From Nautilus pompilius (Eukaryota > Mollusca > Cephalopoda > Nautilida > Nautilidae): a stretch of 64,000 nt of DNA. Both the position numbers and the translations under genes were made by a program. The notes under the pieces were generated by a model. That model was not told where the DNA came from. It searched no databases and was given only the letters and a program-made list of their open reading frames with translations. The stretch's first letter is position 1; every line of letters starts with the position of its first letter. Location: assembly GCA_018389105.1 (NCBI GenBank), contig JACATO010001532.1, forward strand, positions 62,001-126,000. Direction: 5' to 3'. Shown here one piece after another: positions 1-10,929 of the stretch.

Positions 1-1671
1 AGCTTGATCGAGATCGCGAGCAGAGCGCGCATCGCGAGCTAGATATCGCATCGAGGGCGAGAGAGATTATCTATCCTTTAAGATCGCGCAGCTCTCGCTA
101 GCGCTGGATCTCGCTCTTCTCGATTGCTGGTCGCGAGCTATATCGCGCTGATCCCCCTACCCACCCACTGCAAACCCACGGATCACATCCTCGCCCACCC
201 CCCTTTCTCTCCCCCCAGGAGCTAATGACGAACACCGTGGACACCTGACTTTCGTCGGTGCTTGAAAACGAACGAAAATACACAGAGAGAGAAGATCGTG
301 GCTACGTCTGGCTCATCAGTTAAATTTTCCGTTGTATTGCATTGTGGAAACGTTCGTTTTATTCTTTTCCTTTAAAATCATTGTCTGTAGACGTCAGTTT
401 GTCCCATAGTTCCGTGCGATACAGCTTTAATATCTTGTCGGGCACATATTTGCCATTTGATTCCGAAGACTGTATAACTTGACTGGCTAGGACAACTTCC
501 CGGCCGAACGTAATCCGAATAAATCAGTTATTTATATGAAACGAAGAAAAATTCTCGTCGTTTACGAGTCTTGTAACCGAAGCCAACTTTTTGTTGTTGT
601 TGTTGTTGTTGTCGTCGTCGTCGTCGATGCCTTTGCTTTGGGTTACTTCAGATATTAGTCGTCGACTATTTCGGAAACCGAATACCGCTGAATTTATTTT
701 TACACTCTCTCAACATGGAATCCCCACAGAGTTTCTACAGATAAACATTTGTTAGCATCCGCTGTGACGCTTCATCGACGTGCTGCAGCAGTTGGAAGAA
801 GGGAGCTTTTTTCTTTCCTTCTTCTTCTTTGCTGCTACAGATGTTCGGCATCGCTTCTGATGTCAGCACCGCACTGAGAAGTGCGGAGTGCGCGTTTAGG
901 TGGACTGGCCGGAGCTGACCACGCCGAGAACCTCTCCCAACCTAAAAGAATAGGTGGGAACCGGAGACGACCGGTTGCTTCTCGCGTTCAGCCGGGAAGC
1001 TGCACCGCCTTCGGACGAAAAAAAATTTTTTTTTAAAAATTACTCGTCGTTTGTTAATTCGCATTAACTTCTAGCGTCTTCATCCAGCGCATCAGCGAGA
1101 CGTTGATAAACGTTAATGAAATCTGATTTGAATTAACGCTGAAAACTAATTATCCGATCAGTCATCGGTATTAGATGGGGATGTCTGGTGTATTTCATAC
1201 CGGGCAGGTGTGACGTTCTTCCACCAATGTTCGCATAGACGTGAAAAGGAAGAAGAGGAGGAAGCGTAGCCAATAAGTTGAGATGATGAAGTCGAAATTC
1301 TTCTTTGCCTCTTAATAGTCTGCCTACTTCTTCGACATCAAGAGGCGAGTAACTGCCAACTGAATAACGGAAAAAGTTCAAGTGCTTCACTGGAACCAAA
1401 GCAGTCAATAATGGCGCGGTTATCTTTGCATTGTCACGCGCCAGAAGAGTGACTACTGCGACTGGGTGGATTGCGGGTCGTAGGAACGAGGAGGACATAA
1501 TTAACACAAGTTTTCCCCACAGACCAAGCACTCTATTGTTTCATTGAGCGAAGTCCATAAAAGGTAGTGAATGATATGTTCGTTTGTACCCTCATTGTGT
1601 TAATTGGTAAAGACGACGTCGTTTCTGTGTTTATTGTAGTTGCTGAATTTATCTTAATAAAAAAAAAATAG
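1..1671. other. Non-genic flank with a GTT/GTC triplet tract
   Basis: I see no convincing coding exon here. The first 150 bases are rich in short GATCGCGAGC-like words, which may be low-complexity or poorly resolved sequence. A GTT repeat that changes into a GTC repeat occupies about 591-626. A minus-strand open stretch at 1133-1531 has no recognisable domain or splice context and is taken as chance. Confidence 0.5.
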
Positions 1672-2803
1672 AGATGACGTCAGCCCGGGAGATATGACGT
1701 CAGTGCAGAGAGAGATATGACGTCAGTACGGAGAGATTACGTAAATACAGAGATAACGTCAGTACAGAGAGACGATGACGTTAGAACAGATATATGACGT
1801 CAGTAAGAGAGAGAATATTACGTCAGTGCAGAGAGAGAATATTACGTCAGTGCAGAGAGAGAATATGACGTCAGTGCGGAGAGAGAGATATGACGTCAGT
1901 ACGGAGAGATATGACGTCAGTACGGAGAGAGAATATGACGTCAGTGCAGAGAGAGAATATGACGTCAGTGCGGAGAGAGAGATATGACGTCAGCCCGGGA
2001 GATATGACGTCAGTGCAGAGAGAGATATGACGTCAGTACGGAGAGATTACGTAAATACAGAGATAACGTCAGTACAGAGAGACGATGACGTTAGAACAGA
2101 TATATGACGTCAGTAGAGAGAGAATATTACGTCAGTGCAGGAGAGAATATTACGTCAGTGCAGAGAGAGAATATGACGTCAGTGCGGAGAGAGAGATATG
2201 ACGTCAGTACGGAGAGATATGACGTCAGTACGGAGAGAGAATATGACGTCAGTGCAGAGAGAGAATATGACGTCAGTGCGGAGAGAGAGATATGACGTCA
2301 GCCCGGGAGATATGACGTCAGTGCAGAGAGAGATATGACGTCAGTACGGAGAGATTACGTAAATACAGAGATAACGTCAGTACAGAGAGACGATGACGTT
2401 AGAACAGATATATGACGTCAGTAAGAGAGAGAATATTACGTCAGTGCAGAGAGAGATATGACGTCAGTACGGAGAGATATGACGTCAGTACGGAGAGAGA
2501 ATATGACGTCAGTGCAGAGAGAGAATATGACGTCAGTGCAGAGAGAGAATATGACGTCAGTACAGAGAGAGAATATGACGTCAGTACGGATAGAGACGAT
2601 GACGTCAGTTAGAGAGAGAGATGACGTCAGTACGGAGAGAGATATGACGTCAGTACGGAGAGAGATATGACGTCAGTACGGATAGAGACGATGACGTCAG
2701 TTAGAGAGAGATGACGTCAGTACAGAGAGACGATGACGTTAGAACAGATATATGACGTCAGTAAGAGATGACGTCACTACAGAGAGAGAGAGAGAGAGAT
2801 TAG
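1672..2803. repeat. Satellite array with TGACGTCA (CRE-type) cores, about 309-bp higher-order period
   Basis: The array is built of roughly 18-23-bp units reading approximately GATATGACGTCAGTRCGGAGA. Most units contain the perfect palindrome TGACGTCA or a one-base variant (TTACGTCA, TAACGTCA, TGACGTTA). A marker unit with CAGCCCGGGA recurs at 1681, 1991 and 2299, giving a higher-order period of about 310 and 308 bases, so blocks of many units were copied together. TGACGTCA is the consensus CREB/ATF site; whether any of these sites is bound is unknown. Open frames in the array are by-products of the repeat. Confidence 0.95.
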
Positions 2804-5149
2804 AGCCACAACGAATGGTGAGTACCCGCTGCGATAGAATTACTACGGCAATGCCCGAGGAGTCTGCTTATTAGGTTGAAGAATATGAAACTAAACGATT
2901 GCGAGCTTGACTATTCTTGCTATCCTTTCTGTGGAATAGCATTTCGGCAGGACTAGATATATCACTTTACCGAATACCATTTTTGCCATTGTCAACCGTT
3001 TGGCGTTGGTTTCAGGTTGCTCTTCTAACCGAGGAACGACATTCTTCCTTGTTCGTTGTTTGAGTAGGTTGTCGGTTAATTATCAGAACGTCAAACCTAA
3101 GTATTCCGTCTGCATCACCTTCGGGTGAGGGCAAAAGTCACTTTGCGCCACCCTATTACAACCGGTTGCGTTCTGGAAGAAGCAAAGGGTCAGCCACTCC
3201 AGAGGACTTGAAACAAAAGCAGACAATTTTTTTCTAACAATCAAAAGCAAACGGATTTTATTACATTCTCCAAACTGTTAACTCGTTTTTGTAGCTTAAA
3301 AAAAATCAATGCAATCAATTAACTCAGCAACAGCCCCCATTTTTTGTAAGTAAGGGTCTCTAAATATCAATCACGTGTGCTCCCACAAGCTGAGCTATTG
3401 CCGTGCCCTCCACCCTCTACCTAACATCTTGTTTTTCAAGCTAGCCGAGCGGATCCAGGCGTGCAAGGATCCCGGGGATACTGCCACTGCCTTCTATTTC
3501 TCCAACTATCAAAAAACAGATGCCATGATTACGAAAACAGGAAGATAAGAGTGCGTAGGTTTTAAATCCCTTTACCATTACCGGCGACACAACATGAGGC
3601 GTTGTTTTTTTTTGGGGGGGATAAGAAAAAACAGAAACAGGAACAGGACAATGTGAGAATGTAACACCGAAATCCAGGTGTACCAGACGTTTCTGTGTTA
3701 CTCGAATTACAACGTGAAATTGGTTCTGTATTCTATCATATATATATATATATATATGGGGCTACTGGCGTCCATGGTACATTTGACCAATACTACTAGT
3801 ACGACTAACTAAAACACGCACTCTGCCACTGGCATGGATTTTAACTTGGAAAGCATACGAACCTCAGAAACCACGTGAGGCCCCCTTCGAAGCGCGGTCC
3901 ACTATGCCGCCGACGTCGGTTGTGCGGTAAAATCCGCAGTATCGCAATACGGGTGCCGGCCAGCATAGCTCAGGCGACCGGAAACCCATCGTGGCGGGTG
4001 AGGCTTCGAACACGGGGAGCCCCACGACGGAACGTTGCACTTGTCTCGACGGTAGACAACGATCGCTGTCGCCAGACCGGTTGCGTGAGCGAAAAGCTCG
4101 GCAGGCATCGAGCCCTTTTGTACAAATGCTCTCGATTAACGAATGACGGCTGTGCAGAGTAGAGCAGTCAGTGTCACTTAGATTTAACAACGCCTGATGA
4201 TGTCGGGGGAGGAAATCTGAATGTCTATCGGCAAGGTTCGCGTCTTTATATCGGGGATTTGGAGATGGAAATCGGCTCAGCCTGGATCTCTTTGACGGCA
4301 ACGAGAAGAGCACTCCGCTGGCATTGGTTATGGCGGCGGCAGCATGAGGGTGTGGAGAGGGTTCATAGCTGACGGAACTCTCCAGTTCATCGTTTAGGGT
4401 CGCCTACCCGGCGTGACGTGTTTGGGCGTGAATGAGATGTCGACAACAGCCCAGCCCCTCCTTCTTCCACCACTAGCCCCAGGGTTCGTGCCCAACGATA
4501 ACTACGACGACAGGACACAAGGTTAGAGCCGTCACCGGATTCCTTAACTAAGGACGCCTCTACGATGGACCGGTCAGCCACGTAACCCCAGATCTTGCCT
4601 CGTAATCGCGGAAATGATGTGACACCCACGTACAGAGCCGAGATGGGCTCCCCCCCCAAGGTACTGAACTTTCCTGTCACAAATTCCACTGGCTGGCACG
4701 CGGTTCCTCACCATTTGTAAAGGCGTAAGGGAATTGTTAAACGTCGTATTGCTTGTTTGTATATCTGTGTGTGTATGGTAGGTTCTCGGATAGATCTGTT
4801 AGGAGGCATTGTCGATGGAAACTAGCTTGTCCCAATCTGGTACGAGGACTCCCAGCTTGTCCAGTGAACACCGTCACTATACGCTGCCTAAAAATTTTGC
4901 TTTTAAATGCGATCCTTCGAAAACACTGGTCCATCCGGTACTGGTGGGCTTACGGCCTCAGACCACACGGACGTTTCCTTCCCGATTACTCTCTTTGTTG
5001 CGGGCCGCGATATGTTAACCCGGTGATTAACCCCCCCCCCCTGACGCATCTCAATCGATCTGACCGCGAGAGGTTTCACAACAGAGCTCGTGGAAGTTTG
5101 GTGCGGAAATTCCGCCATGTTTCGGAAAACGTTTCGTATCAGGACTGCC

Positions 5150-5275
5150 GCGGGTGAAGTTCGGAGTTCGAATCCTGGTCGGCTCCGGTTCGGACTGGCG
5201 AGTCACCCGACCATACCTAAGTAACTATTCGCTTGGCCGCCAGGGCTGACAGTCCCGCACCTTCCTTCCTCCTTC
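5150..5275 (+). repeat. tRNA-related SINE-like copy
   Basis: A B-box-like word GGAGTTCGAATCC at about 5165 is followed by a body segment at about 5211-5275. That segment closely matches 57604-57669 (shared core CCGACCATACCTARGTAACT, then YTCGC). Two diverged copies more than 50 kb apart indicate a dispersed family. The ends are not defined. Confidence 0.55.
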
Positions 5276-5828
5276 TTAGAATGCAAAACTCAGGGCAGGA
5301 GTTCGAACAGAATCAGATCGGACAGACTGTCGTAACGCCACATCAGTGACACACAAAAGTACAAAAACGATAAGTTAATTAGATTTTTAGTTGAAAAGTG
5401 TACGACGACAAAACTGACACCTGCTGGCTTCTTTTTTTTAAAAAATTAGTCACACTGTACCAAAACCTCCATGCTCCACGACATTAAGCACGCCCAGGTG
5501 TCCTACAACACGTGAAGTACCTACACTAAACTCACGTTTATAATACCAGACACTGATTACTTCAAACACCTTTAGGAATGGTTACCGAGCAGTGTTCACG
5601 TGTGTTCAATAACCTAAGCGCTTCATGCCTGAGATCTAAACGCCGCTATCTACGTAGCACGCTTGAAGTATTCCATTCGTTATTTCAGATAGTAGTGATT
5701 CAACTGAAAACGTCGAAAAATTCTACCTTAAAAACCAGTAAACATACCGAGCTTCCAGCAGTCGAATAACTCGGCCGCAAATATGGCAAGGGGAATAAAT
5801 GATATAATTTTTTAAAAAAAAGTTTAAT

Positions 5829-5843
5829 TAGTTATTTCCCTTT
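5829..5843 (-). repeat. Recurrent AAGGGAGRTAAYT motif, minus copy
   Basis: The reverse complement reads AAAGGGAAATAACTA. It is one of about eleven copies of the motif in the window. Confidence 0.45.
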
Positions 5844-6001
5844 AATAATTATATTTACACAAATAATTACACATACCTTTGAGCCGAGATTATATTTTAT
5901 ACAAAAATATACAAGCATAAAATAGGGGAAAAGTTCAATTTTTTTGTATATTTTATAAAAAAATATAATTTTACTGACGTCAGATAAAAATAAGCATACA
6001 T

Positions 6002-6007
6002 TTTAAT
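6002..6007 (-). promoter_or_regulatory. Candidate polyadenylation signal (ATTAAA)
   Basis: An ATTAAA hexamer on the minus strand begins 23 bases past the stop codon of the minus-strand gene. It is the nearest plausible poly(A) signal; the cleavage site is not determined. Confidence 0.35.
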
Positions 6008-6030
6008 GAATGCTAATGTAGAAAAAAAGC

Positions 6031-6238
6031 TTAATCGTTAATTTCTATTTCTTTGGGCTTACAAATGTCCATGTAATCAATAGAAGAAACTTGGTCTAGC
6101 TGATTGCCCCTGGAAAAGCGACCACTTCCTTGTTGTAGGACATTAAAAGGGTTGTGAGGGTCCACGAGCGACACGGCTTTGGAGAGATTACTCACCCTGG
6201 GAGCCATCCTTTTCCTGTAAAGTTCTTCCGGGAATCTT
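6031..6238 (-). CDS. Terminal exon of the unnamed minus-strand gene
   Basis: The acceptor reads CTATGTAG and the exon encodes 68 residues to a TAA stop. It begins RFPEELYRKRMAPRVSNLSK and ends KPKEIEIND. The other two frames contain stops. The phase matches the donor of 6545-6689. Confidence 0.75.
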
Positions 6239-7487
6239 CTACATAGAATAAAACAATAAATAAATTATATGTTATTACCGACGAGCTCTGCGGCACAACA
6301 ACGAAATTAGACAAGGGAAGGGGGTAATAAATAAATAAATAAATAAATAAATAAAACGTGCAGTTATATAGGGGAGATAACTCTCCGGAATATTGCAGAA
6401 AGTTAAATTGGTAGTAATAATAAATAAAGATTTTTTTTAAAAAAAAAAAAATAATGGAAAACTAAGTTAACGGTGCTGAATAATTTCTAGTCTATTTTAA
6501 TTAATAAAAAAAAAACAAAAAAACACATAGATAATGGTTCTTACCTGTGGACTGTCTTCGTTACACTGGACAAACCAGAAAAACGACTTCCCTTTTCTGC
6601 CATCACTTCTGGAACGTATTTTGTGATGTATCCGCCGTAGTTTCCATTGCGACAGCAGCTGCCGAGATAAAGTTCCTTTATTAAATAACCTGGCCGTCGG
6701 AATTTTAAAAAAAAAATAATACAAAATCAAAAATAAACACCTGGAAATATATATATATATATTCCCCTCCCCCGACGTCTTAGAGGTTCCTCCAAATGAC
6801 TTGGCCAGGTAAACTTCACACCGGCTATAGCCGACACACATGCCTAAGTACGACTACCGGAGCTGTGATGATCCAGTTTACTGAAAAATTGCGAACCTTT
6901 AAATGCAAAGGTCAAATTCGATTCGTTAAATACGGTAGCATTTAGCCTCTAAGAAATACGAATCAATTACAAGGGAGTTAATTCCGTTTACCTTTTGACG
7001 TCGAAGCGAAACCGAAGAAATTGAGTTCGTCCCAACAAAAGCAAAAATAAAAAAAAAAAACAAAGGCAAAAGAAAGAAGAGGGGGAGGGGATTATGTGTT
7101 TCCCCTTTGTAATAAAAGATGCAAGTCAGGCGAGAAAATAACATCAAAAGTGATGCCTACTTCATGGAAGCAATTCGCTCAGAGTTTGCCATGGCCACGA
7201 GGTTTCTGCTGTAGTCGGTGTCGTTCAGCTTCTCGTCGGCACTGTTTATCGGAAATGTAAAAAAGATAAGTGTCAGGTAAAGATGAGGTGGAGTAAAAAT
7301 TGACTATTTAAAATTACTTCTTTTCCGGAAAAAAAAGAAAAGAAAAAGAGTCACATGTAATCGAGGGACGGAGCCTAGTTGATGGCGGTGATCTCCCTCA
7401 GATTATGCGCCTTCCGTTTCTTCTATGAAAAGCAATAACTCGAGGTAAGAGCGTTGTCTGTTAACTGACGAATTGCACGAACCCCCA

Positions 7488-7521
<34 letters not shown>

Positions 7522-7572
7522 GACACCATCTCTCTCTCTCTCTCCTGACACCATCTCTCTCTACTGACGTCA

Positions 7573-7606
<34 letters not shown>

Positions 7607-10600
7607 CTGACGTCATCTCTCTCTCTACTGATCTCTCCCTCTCTCTACTGACGTCATCTCTCTCTCTCTCTCTCTCTCTCTACTGACCCATCTCTCTCTA
7701 CTGACGTCATCTCTCTCTCTACTGATCTCTCCCTCTCTCTACTGACGTCATCTCTCTCTCTTTCTCTCTCTCTCTCTACTGACGTCATCTCTCTCTCTAC
7801 TGATCTCTCCCTCTCTCTACTGACGTCATCTCTCTCTCTACTGATCTCTCCCTCTCTCTACTGACGTCATCTCTCTCTCTACTGACGTCATCTCTCTCTC
7901 TACTGATCTCTCCCTCTCTCTACTGACGTCATCTCTCTCTCTACTGATCTCTCCCTCTCTCTACTGACGTCATATCGCTCTCTCTCTCTACTGACGTCAT
8001 CTCTCTCTCTACTGATCTCTCCCTCTCTCTACTGACGTCATCTCTCTCTCTTTCTCTCTCTCTCTCTACTGACGTCATCTCTCTCTCTACTGATCTCTCC
8101 CTCTCTCTACTGACGTCATCTCTCTCTCTCTTTCTCTCTCCCTCTCTCTACTGACGCCATCTCTCTCTCTCTCTCTCTCTCTCCCGTTACCCCTCTGCTC
8201 CAGTAACAGGCGTGCGAAAGTCGACACTGGCTGGTGAGATGCACTTATATCAGAAGTGTGATTACATCAGGCGACTGCCGTACTTCCCTTCTCCCGAGAC
8301 TGGGCTGGGCGGAATGGAGGGGAGCTCCTTTCAAAAGCCCAGTTCAATATCCACTGGTGGTGTGTGTGTATGTGTGTGTGGGAGGGGGAGTAGGGGACCC
8401 GACTCGGTCTGGCCTATCTCCCTAGCACGTCCTTCTGCGCGAGTTCCTTCCTTCATTCGCCAGTTGTCTGTCCTTAACCAAGAAGTCCAGACCGAGGTCC
8501 GCAAGGCGACTATCTCGCCTGACTTAGTGCGCCGGCCCTGTAATATCTTGTCTCACTTACTTGTACGCCAACCTGGAAGTAGTGGTTATCAGCGACTTCG
8601 GTTCTCTTTCTTTGTTGAGCAATACCTTGGGAATTGTGTTCGGGATATATCCCGCATATCCGGGATAGGTCCACGCACTGCACGAATAACAACCCAGCAA
8701 ATTATGTCGTTTGTGTTAGCTATTATTGCACGTGAAAAGGGTTAGAGTATAAGGTTAGAGTATAAGGTAGGTGTATGAGCGGTATTGGGAATAATTATGG
8801 AAACAGAGGTCTAACTGAATATAAAATGCAATTAGCACGTGACAGGATCGCATCTCAGGTGTCGGAATGAAATGTTCCATAATACAGTCATGCGATCATG
8901 GATGTGACTGGTCGTCGTGCAAGAAGTCATAAAGCACACCACCCGTAGAGAAGAACGGTAAAGGTATAGACGGTGACCTTCTCGTGATGTGGTGAATTGT
9001 GGTGAATACTGTACACACATCTCCTGGGAAGGCTGAAATAGGCAACAGAGATGGAACAATAGGGTGACCAAACCTGGAAGAAGGTGCCCCCTTTACGGAT
9101 GAGTCCAAGTCTGGACTTTCTGGCAGTAATCAGCGGGAGTTTGTTCGAATTAAAGTCGGTGAACGGTACAGCAGTCGGAGTACACCGGCTACAGCGGAAA
9201 GGTATCCGAAATTTGCACAAATCGAAGGTGTATTCACTGCCGACGGGTACAAGAAGGTTTTCGTCTATCACGCCATTCCATCAGGAGAACATATCTAATC
9301 GGGCGGGAAGTCATCTTCCAACACGACAATGACCCCGAGAATATGATGAGAAACTATCTGGAACGTAAGGAGGTGATGGAGCACTCGCAAAGATGCTTTG
9401 ACCTGCACAACGTTCAACATCATCAAGGTTGGCTACTGAGAAAGTGAAACGACAAAGGAACATTTCGGATGAATTGTGGATAGGGTTACAAGATGTTTGG
9501 AACAGCATTCCACAGATATACATCGATAACCAGTATGGAAGCACGAAGGTGTTAGAAAACAAAAGGCTCACATACCAAATACTAATCTGTCCATAATTAT
9601 TCCAATACTATAATTTAAATATATATACAGCGTGCTAATTAATCTGCCATGTGCATTAACTGATTTTTCATGAAACAGTTATATGTATTTAATTATTTCT
9701 CTGGACAATATTAAAGGGAGAATTTTAAGTTTCGATCCAATATAGTAGCAAACGTATGTAATATAATTATTAGAAGTAGATTGGTAATCTGCAGCTTAAA
9801 CCATACATTTAATCATCAGATGGTCGGAGAGATCGATAATGTGTATGACAGAACGGTAACAGCTTCTAATTATTTTGCTAAATGCAAGGAAATGAATTAT
9901 ATTTTAACCAAAAGTTTTTTTAAAAAAAACCTCCTTTGTCTGATTCTGGCAGTTAACGTTACTTACCTGTTGACTTGTTTACGTTGCATAATGATAGGAT
10001 CAGGGACGGTGTAATCGGGTTTGACCATATAATATGGCCTCTCCTGCACTCTGTCCCATCCTGAGGGAAACTGCCAATCTTGCGGTTTGTTCTCCAAGCG
10101 AGCGTTGAAATACGCAACCATGTCTGCTTTCCTTTCATATGTGGGCGCGGGCAACCTCTCCTGCTTACAATAGAAACCAAAAAAGAGGAGGGATTAACTA
10201 TCTGTCAGTCACCTCCTGAAGACCGGCGCGTCTCGCGCAGCCCTCTCCTCCGCGCTTACCTTGAACATGGGAATCGCCGTCTCTTCCAGCATCGTCTCAG
10301 TCACCGTCTTCCACCTGTACACGTGCTCCAAGTCATCTGCCTGTTTCGGCGTGAAATTTGGTTTTCTTGCGTTGAGTCGTCTTCTCATGTTATTTGCCAG
10401 GAATTTGACTCCGATATATTCGTCTTTCATCAGGACATTTCTCCTGTCTTCCGGGGCGGTCCTGCAGCATCTTGGATTGGGATACTTTTGAGTTCTAGAA
10501 GATAAAACTAAGTGCAGTGACTGGTGACAAGATTAGAGAACCCGAAAACTCTTCTCTCTCTCTCTCTCTTTCCATCTCCCTCTCTCTCTCCATCACTTTC

Positions 10601-10751
10601 CATCTCCCCCCTCTCTCTCTCTCCATCTCCCTCTCTCTCTCCATCACGTTCCATCTCTCTCTCTCCATCTCCCTCTCTCTCCATCACTTTCCATCTCCCT
10701 CTCTCTCTCTCTCTCTCCATCTCCCTCTCTCTCCATCACTTTCATCTCCCT

Positions 10752-10782
<31 letters not shown>

Positions 10783-10885
10783 CATCTCCCTCTCTCTCCA
10801 TCACTTTCCATCTCTCTCCTCTCTCTCTCTCTCCATCACTTTCCATCTCTCTCTCTCTCTCCATCTCCCTCTCTCTCCATCACTT

Positions 10886-10929
<44 letters not shown>

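Larger units (their letters stand above)
2804..6030. other. Intergenic stretch with SINE-like pieces
   Basis: No exon could be supported. There is a TA dinucleotide run near 3739-3758, a GC-richer block at about 3850-5300 with tRNA-like fragments, and AT-rich sequence from 5780. A tRNA-Leu-like A-box word lies at about 3441-3460 without a matching B box. A single palindromic TGACGTCA occurs near 5975, outside the satellite. Confidence 0.5.

Noticed and set aside
1775-2670. Repetitive open frames reading MTSVQRENMTSV
   Set aside because: They follow the satellite unit exactly and shift frame with it.
3409-3465. tRNA-Leu-like word CTAGCCGAGCGGATCCAGGC
   Set aside because: No B box at the right distance and no cloverleaf.
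6497-6841. 114-codon open frame overlapping exon 6545-6689
   Set aside because: Spliced to the next exon this frame stops almost at once, while the alternative frame gives a continuous protein.
8212-8745. 177-codon plus-strand open frame
   Set aside because: It contains a GT run, has no recognised domain and lies in an intron of the opposite strand.
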